From Denitrovibrio sp. (GTDB lineage: Bacteria; Chrysiogenota; Deferribacteres; Deferribacterales; Geovibrionaceae): a DNA stretch of 64,000 nt. Within the stretch, counting starts at the first letter, position 1, and the number at the start of each line of letters is the position of its first letter. A program made the position numbers and the translations under genes. The notes beneath the pieces are model-generated. The model did no database searches. It was given only the letters and a program-made list of their open reading frames with translations, and had not been told where the DNA came from. The stretch lies in contig PKTM01000019.1 of assembly GCA_002869145.1 (NCBI GenBank), forward strand, positions 1 through 64,000, written 5' to 3'. This document shows positions 1-8,900 of the stretch, one piece after another.

Positions 1-1
1 T

Positions 2-229
2 GAAATGAAAGATAAGCGCCCAGAAATAAAATCACTAGCGCAAAGAGCCAAACAGTTTACAGTCCAGCAGCTCCGTTCAGCGAAACTTGTTGAACTACGT
101 AATGTCCAACGAGGCAAGTATTTTCGTATTGTCGCAGACGTCTATATTGATGATAAAAACCTTGGTGAGATGCTGATAAAAGCGGGGCTGGGTAAGCCTT
201 ATGACGGCGGGAAGAAAGAATGGTACTGA
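2..229 (+). CDS. C-terminal part of a thermonuclease-family (SNase) protein
   Basis: The reading frame is open at the left window edge, so the 5' end is missing; the ATG at 5 is probably internal. The visible 75 residues match the last third of staphylococcal-nuclease-like proteins: a basic helix, then a strand with RGKYFRIVADVYIDDKNL, then LIKAGLGKPYDGGKK, the usual end of the OB-fold. These are extracellular or periplasmic calcium-dependent nucleases, but the signal peptide and the catalytic Arg/Glu residues would lie upstream and are not seen. The stop at 227-229 falls exactly where an IS21 istB remnant begins in another frame, so this end of the gene may have been shaped by the insertion. 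Confidence 0.7.
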   Translation, partial: EMKDKRPEIKSLAQRAKQFTVQQLRSAKLVELRNVQRGKYFRIVADVYIDDKNLGEMLIKAGLGKPYDGGKKEWY

Positions 230-345
230 GTGCGGCGACGGTGGACAGGTTATTATACTACAGCCACATTGTTAATATTACTGGTGAGAGCTACAGGTTG
301 AAGGAGAAACAGAAGTCTGGACTTATGAAAATAACGACGGATTAG
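229..345 (+). pseudogene. istB 3' remnant (IS21-family transposition helper)
   Basis: Read in the frame of position 241, this stretch gives VDRLLYYSHIVNITGESYRL followed by KEKQKSGLMK and a stop at 343-345. That is the typical C-terminal segment of IstB, the AAA+ transposition helper of IS21-family elements. The rest of istB is absent, so this is a remnant. The spacer 346-615 holds no gene I can support, only a -10-like TATAAT at 540-545. A matching istA 5' remnant lies at 14.4-14.8 kb on the same strand. Confidence 0.7.
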
Positions 346-615
346 TGGCGTAATTATTTGCCTATGAATGGAGTAAAAATTCATCGGCGTTGACAGTGGG
401 AAACAAAACGATACATGAGTATGAAATATTTTACTAAAGCCGGAGATATAGAGATGGATTCAGTGGCTGGCTAACCAAAGACTACCGAACAGCAAAAATG
501 GATTTACGAAACTATCTTAACGGTACAAACGAAAACATGTTATAATTTAAATTTAAATATTAAAACATTTATAGTGATATGTAGTTGGTGGTCAATTACT
601 TTAAATCATTTATTT

Positions 616-2148
616 ATGTTAAATTTGATGAGGTCTTTAACGTTGAAAATATATAACTTTGATATGTTAGCTGGGCACATAGTAGTTCTTAATGGCAATA
701 CTAAATTACTTATTGATACAGGAGCACCATCTAGTTTTGGAGAGGCCTCATCGATTCTTTTTGCTGGGAATAAATATACATTGCTCAAAAATTATATGGG
801 TATCACAACAGAATCTCTTAGTAACAGTATTGGAGGTCCTGTTGATGCTCTTATTGGTTCTGATATTCTAAATGAGTACGATATTTTAATTGATCCAACA
901 AATAATTCTTTCATGTTAACGAAAGATGAGTTGCCTTTAACTGGCACATGTATAGGTTTAGATAACTTTATGGGCATTCCAATCATTAATGCAAAAATCG
1001 GAAATGAAATTGTGCGTATGTTTTTTGACACAGGCGCTAAGCTGTCATACCTCGACTCAGAAAAAACGCATTTTTATCATCCAGTAGGAACAGAATATGA
1101 TTTTTATCCAGGCTTAGGTGACTTTAGCACTATTACGTATGATATACAAATTGAGTTAGCTGAAGAACATATTATTTTACGAGTTGGAAACTTACCTGAT
1201 CTCTTGCAAACGACTTTAATGATGGCAAATACGAGTGGAATCCTTGGGACTGCAATTTTGAAAACACATAAAATAACTTTTGCTCCAAGAAGAAAAAGAA
1301 TTTCATTCAATAAAATTGATATCACTGTAAGCCACACATCAACAGAAAGAATGTACCGTTCCAGCAGAGTAAATAAAGAAGAAGTACAATATGATCAATC
1401 AAATATATTAATCGATATAATTGAAAAGGCCGATAGGAATGATTGGTGCTACGGAGAATTTGGTGCATGCAGTACATGTGGAGCATCAGACATTAAATAT
1501 GAGATACTTAAGTATACAGGGAAGGAAATAGAACAGGCATTTTTGACTTTAGACTATTCGAATAATCAATTATGCCAAAAATATTTGCCAAACTTACAAA
1601 AATTATATGCCATTTTGAAGGGGCACTATTTTCCAAATTGGACATGTCGTGAGCATAATCATTTTGATTTTGACATTAAAACTTTTGAACAAAAGTTGCT
1701 CACAAAATTCTCAAATAATATGAATGTAGAAAGTATCGTTGATTATATAAAAAATACTAGTGTAGCACATGACATGTATAGAGAAGCAAGAAGAAACGAA
1801 TACAGGAATCAGTATTTATATCCAGAAGAAAGCATGAGCGACAGAAGAAAGCGCATTAAAAAGCAAAAGCAAAATGATAATTTACTAAGACATAGTAAAT
1901 ACAGAAAAGATCTTATGGCGAAATTAGATAAAATGTCACCATATGAACGGTTCAAATATGTTGTTGAAGACAGGAAGCATACTATTAAATTCTTTCCTTC
2001 TTTCTATGTTAGGCCAGTTTTGTATTCGGGTGAAGGTGTTAGTAGAGAAGACGAAAGGGTTCTTAGAGCAAAAATAGCGGAAGTAAATAATAGAAAAGGT
2101 CCATGGACTTCAGTTAATCAATACCTGTTAGGAGGGTTACGTTATTAA
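616..2148 (+). CDS. Protein with two retropepsin-like aspartyl protease domains and a unique C-terminal half
   Basis: About 510 residues. The N-terminal half has two copies of the clan AA aspartyl protease signature. The first is LLIDTGAPSSFG with a following ALIGSDIL; the second is MFFDTGAK with a following GILGTAIL. Retropepsins normally dimerise so that two DTG motifs build one active site, so a tandem could act as a single-chain, pepsin-like enzyme. The C-terminal half is unfamiliar: a Cys-rich patch (CYGEFGACSTCG), a helical segment and a very basic stretch (RRKRIKKQKQ). No signal peptide is evident, suggesting a cytoplasmic location. The start is uncertain: GTG 574, ATG 616 and later codons are all in frame and none has a strong ribosome site. 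Function unknown beyond probable proteolysis. Confidence 0.65.
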   Translation: MLNLMRSLTLKIYNFDMLAGHIVVLNGNTKLLIDTGAPSSFGEASSILFAGNKYTLLKNYMGITTESLSNSIGGPVDALIGSDILNEYDILIDPTNNSFMLTKDELPLTGTCIGLDNFMGIPIINAKIGNEIVRMFFDTGAKLSYLDSEKTHFYHPVGTEYDFYPGLGDFSTITYDIQIELAEEHIILRVGNLPDLLQTTLMMANTSGILGTAILKTHKITFAPRRKRISFNKIDITVSHTSTERMYRSSRVNKEEVQYDQSNILIDIIEKADRNDWCYGEFGACSTCGASDIKYEILKYTGKEIEQAFLTLDYSNNQLCQKYLPNLQKLYAILKGHYFPNWTCREHNHFDFDIKTFEQKLLTKFSNNMNVESIVDYIKNTSVAHDMYREARRNEYRNQYLYPEESMSDRRKRIKKQKQNDNLLRHSKYRKDLMAKLDKMSPYERFKYVVEDRKHTIKFFPSFYVRPVLYSGEGVSREDERVLRAKIAEVNNRKGPWTSVNQYLLGGLRY

Positions 2149-2308
2149 TTCGGGTATTTTTTAAATTAGACCCTCAAGCGAAATAATAATAAATGTAAAC
2201 AAATTAATAGATACAACGATATTTGCCGTAGTGAAATACGAGAAAGCCTTTAACTTTGAATTTCCAGACTTTTATTAATACCTCAATATAAATTACAAAA
2301 GGTGAAAT

Positions 2309-3619
2309 ATGAGCAAAAATAATTCAAGCCCCTACCTGTTCTCAAATAAATGGGGCATTAAACTTGGCGATATAATTTATGCTGCTATACGAGTCATGTA
2401 TGAATCAGAAACGCCTGAACTTGAAGAAGCGACTGATGTTTTAGCTCATGAGCTCCATTCTACGATTGCTCCAACGTCTGAAAGCGAAGAATGCTTGGGG
2501 TTTATTATAAAAGCGATTAAAGACCTTCTGGAGCGCCTTACTGACGGCAAACTTTCAGATAAAGTCAGACGTAATGATGCTTATTTATTCTGTTCAAAAG
2601 CAGTAGAGATGATTCCTAAGAGGATGCCTCTAGAGGACAAGTGTGAACACTTTAAGAGGTTTGTCTATATTGGCAGCGGTGCAGTAACTATTCTGGATGA
2701 ACACATCTCAGATGGTAATATGGAATACGCACCTAAAATAGATGAGTCTATCGATAAAATTACTATCGCTTGTTATCGTCTGTATACAATCCTTACATGC
2801 ATAAAAAAACAAAAAGACTTTAGTTCACAAGAATTTGAGATAAAGACATGTATGGCCGATATCGTTTACGAAGCGTCATGGCTTTGGCTCGTGAAAAACA
2901 AAAAGAAAAAGATTAGACCTACAAAGAAGAAACAACCAGATAAAGACAATGTCGTACCTTTTGTGAAGCCTAATGACGCAACTGTACATGCAAACCTACC
3001 GGATACTTACCCTGCAACAAAAGTTGTATTCTATAAACTTAAAATTGAAATGATGCACGTTACTCCAAAAATATGGCGCAGCTTTTACGTCCCCAGTAAT
3101 ATCACTCTGGACAGACTTCATGACGTAATTCAGATAATCATGGGCTGGGAAGACTCACATTTGCATGACTTTGTAATAAATGGAAAGCCCTATACATCTT
3201 TGCCTGAGGATGAGCCAGATGGGGACTCTGAAGACGTTTACAGACTAAAAGAGCTGATTAAAAAGAAAGGCGAGAGCTTTGATTATATATACGATTTCGG
3301 AGATGATTGGTTTCATAAGATAAAGCTGGAAGATATTAATTACAAACCGGCTGATCCGTCAGAAATTCTAGGCTGTATCGCCGGTGAAGGTACATGTCCG
3401 CCGGAAGACGTCGGCGGCGTCGGTGGTTATGAGGAGTTCTGTGAAATAATGGCTAATTTTCAGCATGAAGAGCATAAAGAGACTTATGACTGGTATGTAG
3501 ACATGACGGGTAATACGATATTTGATCCAAGTGCTTTTGATGTGGATGAAGTTAACTGGGAGCTTGGTAAGTATGTGAAATGGACTCGTGATAGAGTGTT
3601 GGGGTGGGATGAGGTTTGA
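2309..3619 (+). CDS. pRiA4b ORF-3-like domain protein
   Basis: 436 residues; a ribosome site (AAAGGTG) sits 6 bases before ATG 2309. The N-terminal 220 residues are helical, end in a lysine-rich linker and have no family I recognise. The C-terminal part, from VFYKLKIEMMHVTPKIWRSF through HLHDFVINGKPY, DYIYDFGDDWFHKI and CPPEDVGGVGGYEEF, is the plasmid pRiA4b ORF-3 / IS1096 TnpR-like domain (PF07929). That domain is common on plasmids and mobile elements and its biochemical role is not established. The gene stands alone, with a 160-bp gap before it and about 210 bp after it. It is cargo of the element rather than proof of an IS1096 copy. Confidence 0.8.
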   Translation: MSKNNSSPYLFSNKWGIKLGDIIYAAIRVMYESETPELEEATDVLAHELHSTIAPTSESEECLGFIIKAIKDLLERLTDGKLSDKVRRNDAYLFCSKAVEMIPKRMPLEDKCEHFKRFVYIGSGAVTILDEHISDGNMEYAPKIDESIDKITIACYRLYTILTCIKKQKDFSSQEFEIKTCMADIVYEASWLWLVKNKKKKIRPTKKKQPDKDNVVPFVKPNDATVHANLPDTYPATKVVFYKLKIEMMHVTPKIWRSFYVPSNITLDRLHDVIQIIMGWEDSHLHDFVINGKPYTSLPEDEPDGDSEDVYRLKELIKKKGESFDYIYDFGDDWFHKIKLEDINYKPADPSEILGCIAGEGTCPPEDVGGVGGYEEFCEIMANFQHEEHKETYDWYVDMTGNTIFDPSAFDVDEVNWELGKYVKWTRDRVLGWDEV

Positions 3620-3833
3620 CCTAAGAAATTCAGTACGACAGTAGTTGTCGCTTTGATATTATTAAATTTATAACAGACCGCTAATCTTATAGAGAATTTA
3701 AGATGTCAGCAAATATTTGTGACAAAATATTAACATAAGTTAAACTTGTTTTTATTTATGTGTTTTTATGATACACAGGGATACCCAATTTAAGTTATTG
3801 TTTTAAATAATAATATTGTGAGAGGTGTGCTTT

Positions 3834-4226
3834 ATGGGTTTTATAAATAAATGTGTTTTACTTGGAAACGTGACAAGAGACCCGGAAGTGAAGCTTGTTA
3901 ATGATAAAAACTTGCCAATATGTAAGTTTGGGTTAGCAATCAACAGGAGGTATAAACATAATGACGAATTCAAAGATGATGTTTGTTTTATTGATGTTGT
4001 TGCTTTTGGGAAAAATGCTGAAATATGTGGAGAATTCCTCTCTAAAGGTAATCAAGTTCTAATAGAGGGTAGATTAAGCTATAATAAATGGGAACAAGAA
4101 GGCTCAATAAAAGCTAAACATGAAGTAATTGCTGAAAATGTCCAATTACTTTCTAAAGGCCAAAAGCGTACAGAAACTAATTCTAATGTGTCATTAGATG
4201 ACATAGATGTGATAATTCCTTTTTAA
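3834..4226 (+). CDS. ssb: Single-stranded DNA-binding protein (first of two paralogues)
   Basis: 130 residues with the bacterial SSB OB-fold: INKCVLLGNVTRDPEVK, FGLAINRRYK, CFIDVVAFGKNAEICGEFL and the glycine-containing VLIEGRLSYNKWEQEG strand. It ends in the acidic tip DDIDVIIPF, which in SSBs recruits helicases, nucleases and polymerases. An in-frame upstream GTG exists, but ATG 3834 has the GAGAGG ribosome site at a proper distance. It sits directly upstream of the palindromic operator and the MTase-RecQ helicase operon, so it may serve that system. A close paralogue is at 13,046. A mobile-element SSB commonly supports replication or conjugal single strands. Confidence 0.9.
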   Translation: MGFINKCVLLGNVTRDPEVKLVNDKNLPICKFGLAINRRYKHNDEFKDDVCFIDVVAFGKNAEICGEFLSKGNQVLIEGRLSYNKWEQEGSIKAKHEVIAENVQLLSKGQKRTETNSNVSLDDIDVIIPF

Positions 4227-4253
4227 TTATTTTATAAAATTGATTAATGCTTC

Positions 4254-4291
4254 TAACACGTTAACTTGTATAATATAAAGTTAACATGTTA
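4254..4291 (+). promoter_or_regulatory. Palindromic operator with embedded -10 box upstream of the helicase operon
   Basis: The arms TAACACGTTAACTT (4254-4267) and AAGTTAACATGTTA (4278-4291) are inverted copies with one mismatch. They enclose GTATAATATA, whose TATAAT (4269-4274) reads as a -10 box. A dimeric repressor bound here would cover the promoter. It lies 30 bp before the first gene of the run 4322-11181. The regulator is not identified; the small ORFs at 4322 and 4667 or the macro-HTH protein are possible candidates. Confidence 0.6.
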
Positions 4292-4321
4292 GGATAATAT
4301 AAGAATTTATGGGGTTATCAT

Positions 4322-4648
4322 ATGCTGATAAAAGCCTTTAAAAGTATTTGGTCGACTACTAAAAAAGCTAATTCTTTAAAAAAAGAGTTTGAGACGAAAT
4401 TCGTAGAAGATTGTAACGTTAAAATAAATAACCGTCACAGAGATTTTCTAAAAAAGCTCTTGTACAATCTCGATAGCCCCGAATCTCCATATGGTCCAAG
4501 AGCATTAGAATTATATTTAAACCACTTAGGAATCCCCTTAACTGTGGAAGAAGAAGAAACTTTAATAGAACAGCCGCCAAGCGCTTCAGAAATACAAGAA
4601 ATGTTTCATATCCTGGAGATGTTGGATGGTATACCTACAATAGACTAG
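4322..4648 (+). CDS. Small hypothetical protein, first gene of the helicase operon
   Basis: 108 residues, mostly helical, with a basic N-terminal half (SIWSTTKKANSLKKEFETK) and an acidic C-terminal half (VEEEETLIEQPPS). I recognise no domain. ATG 4322 follows a GGGG ribosome site and the strong palindromic operator-promoter at 4254-4291. Its gene leads a run of five same-strand ORFs with short gaps (18 bp to the next ORF). A role as regulator or accessory of the downstream DUF1848/RecQ genes is only inferred from position. Confidence 0.55.
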   Translation: MLIKAFKSIWSTTKKANSLKKEFETKFVEDCNVKINNRHRDFLKKLLYNLDSPESPYGPRALELYLNHLGIPLTVEEEETLIEQPPSASEIQEMFHILEMLDGIPTID

Positions 4649-4666
4649 ATAAATTACGAGCTAAGC

Positions 4667-4885
4667 TTGAAGTTACATGAAACAAAATATTCTCAAAAAG
4701 AAAACATTGAGTTTGAAAAGATGAAGCAAAAAAGAAAAATTTTTTCTCAATTAAATGACAATGAGCGTCAAAAATTCATTGAACTTAGAATTGGAAGTAT
4801 AGGAAAATCAACGGATACTAAAAAGAAACTTAAATTATTAAAAGAACCACCAAATGATATTGAACTTTCTATAATATCTGACTGA
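4667..4885 (+). CDS. Small basic hypothetical protein
   Basis: 72 residues, very lysine-rich and helical (ENIEFEKMKQKRKIFSQLND). It would start at TTG 4667, as no in-frame ATG precedes the conserved-looking part, and the ribosome site is weak. It lies between the 108-aa gene and the DUF1848 gene, with 37 bp to the latter. Codon use and AT content match the neighbours. It may be a real small operon member or a chance ORF; no family is recognised. Confidence 0.35.
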   Translation: MKLHETKYSQKENIEFEKMKQKRKIFSQLNDNERQKFIELRIGSIGKSTDTKKKLKLLKEPPNDIELSIISD

Positions 4886-4922
4886 ATAATATCCGCTTTA
4901 CGTATTATGAAATGGTGAAATT

Positions 4923-5960
4923 ATGAAATGGCCAAAAGAAGATTTAACGTTAGAAGATGGAGAGCGAATTGAGGCTCAAACACCAATAATCGTTTCCGCA
5001 AGTAGATCAACTGATATTCCCGCATTTTATTCTGATTGGTTTATGAGTAGGCTGAAAGCTGGTTATAGCCAATGGATTAATCCTTTTAATGGTGTTAAAT
5101 CGTACATTTCATACTCTAAAACAAGAGTGATTGTTTTTTGGTCAAAAAACCCAAGACCAATTATTAAACATTTAAATTATCTTGATGATAGTAATATCAA
5201 TTATTATTTTCAGTTCACGCTAAATGATTATGTAAACGAAGAATTAGAAAAAAAAGTAGGTTATCTAGATAAAAGAATTAATACTTTTATAGAATTGTCT
5301 GAAAAAGTTGGCAAAGAAAAAGTTATTTGGCGGTTTGATCCTTATATTCTAACTGCAACAACTGGAGTACAAGAATTATTAAGGCGAACAGAATACATTG
5401 GCAATAGTTTAAGCCAATACACAGAAAAGTTTGTATTTAGCTTTGCGGACATTAGTACTTACAGAAAAGTGAAAGCAAATATCGATAGGTTTGGAGTAAA
5501 ATACAAAGAATTTGATACTGATTCTATGAATGAGTTGGCAAAAGGGATAGCCGATCTTAATAATAAATGGAACTTTGATATTGGAACTTGTGCCGAAGGT
5601 ATTGATTTAGCTAGCTACAACATTACACATAACAAATGTATCGATGATGATTTGATGATAAAGCTTTTCGGGCACGACAACGAACTAATGGATTTTTTGG
5701 GATATAAAAGTAAAGATTATTATATCAGAAATATTGATGAAATATTAAATGAAGTTGATAATTCAAATAAATACAAATTAAAAAAAGATAAAGGGCAACG
5801 GGAAAACTGTGGTTGTGTTATCAGCAAGGATATTGGTCAGTACAACACTTGTCCACATGAATGTATTTATTGTTACGCTAATACATCAATTGAAAGGGCA
5901 AAAAATAATTACGACAACTATAAAAAGAATCAAAATAAACCAACGCTTACAGGGTATTGA
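4923..5960 (+). CDS. DUF1848 family protein with C-terminal CxxxCxxC cluster motif
   Basis: 345 residues, the length expected for DUF1848 (PF08902). Family hallmarks are IIVSASRSTDIPAFYSDWF near the N-terminus, FNGVKSYISYSKTRVIVFWSKNPRP, VIWRFDPYIL, FVFSFADI and GTCAEGIDL. The C-terminus holds CGC and then CPHECIYCYA (residues about 310-317), a CxxxCxxC arrangement like the iron-sulfur motif of radical-SAM enzymes, placed at the end of the protein as is usual in this family. The reaction is not established. The stop lies two bases before the start of the helicase gene, which argues for translational coupling and a shared process. The operon also encodes a methyltransferase domain, so a SAM-dependent modification is a reasonable but untested idea. 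Confidence 0.85.
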   Translation: MKWPKEDLTLEDGERIEAQTPIIVSASRSTDIPAFYSDWFMSRLKAGYSQWINPFNGVKSYISYSKTRVIVFWSKNPRPIIKHLNYLDDSNINYYFQFTLNDYVNEELEKKVGYLDKRINTFIELSEKVGKEKVIWRFDPYILTATTGVQELLRRTEYIGNSLSQYTEKFVFSFADISTYRKVKANIDRFGVKYKEFDTDSMNELAKGIADLNNKWNFDIGTCAEGIDLASYNITHNKCIDDDLMIKLFGHDNELMDFLGYKSKDYYIRNIDEILNEVDNSNKYKLKKDKGQRENCGCVISKDIGQYNTCPHECIYCYANTSIERAKNNYDNYKKNQNKPTLTGY

Positions 5961-5962
5961 TT

Positions 5963-8900
5963 ATGCAGTACTACGAGCGTGGCATAAATTTAATAAACAA
6001 TATCGATTTTCAAAGAATTAGGCAATTTGCAAATGAGAGCATTTCTCACCTCAGTAAAAATGAGAGAGATAATTTGTATAAAAGCTTATGTAGAGGTGTT
6101 GCGCTTTTAGATACAAATGAAGAAATGTGTCAATATCTTTTTTCTTTCGGAAATATGCACGAAGCAAAAATTCATGATGCTGTTAGTAGTTTGCCTGAAA
6201 GTATTTTTAATGATAATTTTGAAATAATTGATTGGGGATGTGGACAAGGACTTGGTACTATTTGTTTCTTTGATTATTTAAAACAAAAAAAACACAATAA
6301 TCATGTTCAAAAGGTTACATTGATTGAACCATCAAATCAGGCTCTTAGCAGAGCGTTGGTAAATTTAAATAAATATTTAAATAATGATGCCAAAATAACT
6401 GCGCTTAATAAATACATTAACGATGTTACAGAAGAAGATATCGCATCAGATGAACAGTTAACCAGAATCCACTTTTTTTCAAATATATTAGATATTCAGG
6501 AAATAGACCTTAAGCAATTGTCTAGAATAATAGATAAAACAACATACAGTGAAAACTATATTGTTTCATTAGGACCAGTAAATCCAAATAACCAAAGAAT
6601 CGATGCATTTTACCGCTATTTTGATGTTGCATTATTATATGAATATGAAAATTCTCAATTTACATATGGACACTCGAATAAATGCACTTATAAGGCTAAA
6701 ATCTATAAATTAGAACCACAGCATACTGGAAACATAATTCCTTTAGATTATTATCCATCTGTTCAGTTTCATTCTGCTTATCAGTTAGACAGTGTGACTG
6801 TTGATGATGTTGAGTTACAGCCTTTTTTTGAGTTGTTGAGTATATTTGAAGTTTCAACTCTTTTTGATATTGGAGCAAATATTTATGATGATATCCACCC
6901 TGTTTTTGCGGTCTTAAATAATATTATAACTCGTGGATTACCTACAAAAGCGAGCCCATACATAGAAGAATTATTCGAAAAAACTTTCGGTTTTTCAAAT
7001 AAATATATTAAATATGGGACTATTACATTTCCTCAAAAAGAAGCTGTCAATCTTAACGATGCATTATTATGGTGTAAATCAATCTTATTGGATCATAATA
7101 ATATTGATTACAGCAAAGTAAATAAAGAACATATACAAATAATATTTTCCCCTTTAGCTATAGCTCGGATACAAAAAACAGTACTTGAAGCATTAATAAC
7201 AGGTAAAATTGATATCAATAGCAAAAAGTGGAAAATATTTGTTAAAGAAAAAGATGTCCCATGTGCTGCTATTGCCTTTAAAGATTTAGAACAAATGTTT
7301 AATAATCTAACAGCACTAAGCAAAGATTATAATAATTTAGTTTTTCCTGATATTGAACTGGATATAATCAGTAATAATACTTTTGTAAGCTCGGAGTTAC
7401 ATCTGAGTTATAGAGTTTTGGAAGAAGCAAGTTATAAACAACTATCAACAGAATATGATTTGGTTATAGAAATTTCAATATTCGAATCGTTTGAGGCCAA
7501 TAAAGAAGAATACTCACACTACAAATGTAAAAACAATTGTTATTTTAAAATCTTTTCTGCAGAAAACAAACTTACAGATAGAACTATATATACTACTGAC
7601 AAGATAACATATCGACAGTTAGTAACAACCGATACATATAATAATTATTATGTCATTGATGAGACAAGAAAAATACTCGAATATTTTTTAAAGTTGTTAT
7701 TCAGAAAAGAATCATTTAGAGATGGTCAACTGCCTATTTTAAATCGTGCACTTTTAAATAAGAACGTCATTGGGTTACTTCCAACAGGTGGAGGTAAGTC
7801 ATTGACATACCAATTAGCAGCAATGTTACAACCTGGAGTAACATTGATAGTTGACCCACTAAAATCTTTAATGAAAGACCAATATGATGGATTAATAAAT
7901 GCTGGAATTGATTCCTGTGCATACATAAATTCTACTTTAGCAAAAGAAAAACGAGAGGAAGCTGAAAGAAGTATGGAGCAGTCAAAGCTTTTGTTTGTAT
8001 TTCTTTCTCCAGAGCGTTTGGCTATTTATAGTTTCAGGAAGAGACTGAGAAACATGCACGAATTAAATGTTTATTTTTCGTATGGTGTTATTGATGAAGT
8101 CCACTGTGTTTCAGAGTGGGGGCATGATTTTAGATTTTCATACTTACATTTAGGCAGAAACTTGTATAACTATGTGCGTGCAAAAAATGGGGAGATCTCT
8201 CTATTTGGCTTAACAGCAACGGCATCATTTGATGTTCTAGCCGATGTTGAGCGTGAACTATCAGGTAATGGAGCTTTCCCTTTAGACTCAGAAACAATTG
8301 TAAGGTATGAAAACTCTAATCGGCTTGAATTGCAATATAAAGTAGAAAAAGTAAAAATTGAATTTGATGATGAATATGTGTCATTAAAAAAATCAAAATA
8401 TGCCACAGATACAAAAATAAATGGAATAAAGAGAAAATACAAAGTATTGCTTGATAACAATCTGCCACTACCTGTTAAAATCTCTGCAAAATATGACTTC
8501 TATGATGCAAAAAGCGAATTTCTTAAAAATTATATTAAGCATATACCCAGTTATATTAATGAAATTCAGACTGAACATTCAATTAATAATATTAAAATAA
8601 CTTTTCAAGAACGCCAAGGTATTACTAAAAAAATAGAAGATGATATAAAAACTAATATATCTGAAAACTGCTATTCAAAAAAATTAAAATATGATGAAGC
8701 AGGTATAATATTTTGCCCTCATAAGAAAAATACGGGGATATCTGTAGAAAATAATAAAATTGCTTTGCAAGATGTAATACCTGATATTGGAACTTTTACT
8801 GGTGGTAATGAAGAAAGCGACATTTCAATGGAGAATCTTGAGAAATTTAAGGCTGACTCACAGCAATTAATGGTCGCAACAAAAGCATTCGGTATGGGTA

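Noticed and set aside
2309-3619. An IS1096 insertion, because of the pRiA4b ORF-3 domain
   Set aside because: No transposase or terminal repeats are present; the domain is widespread on its own.
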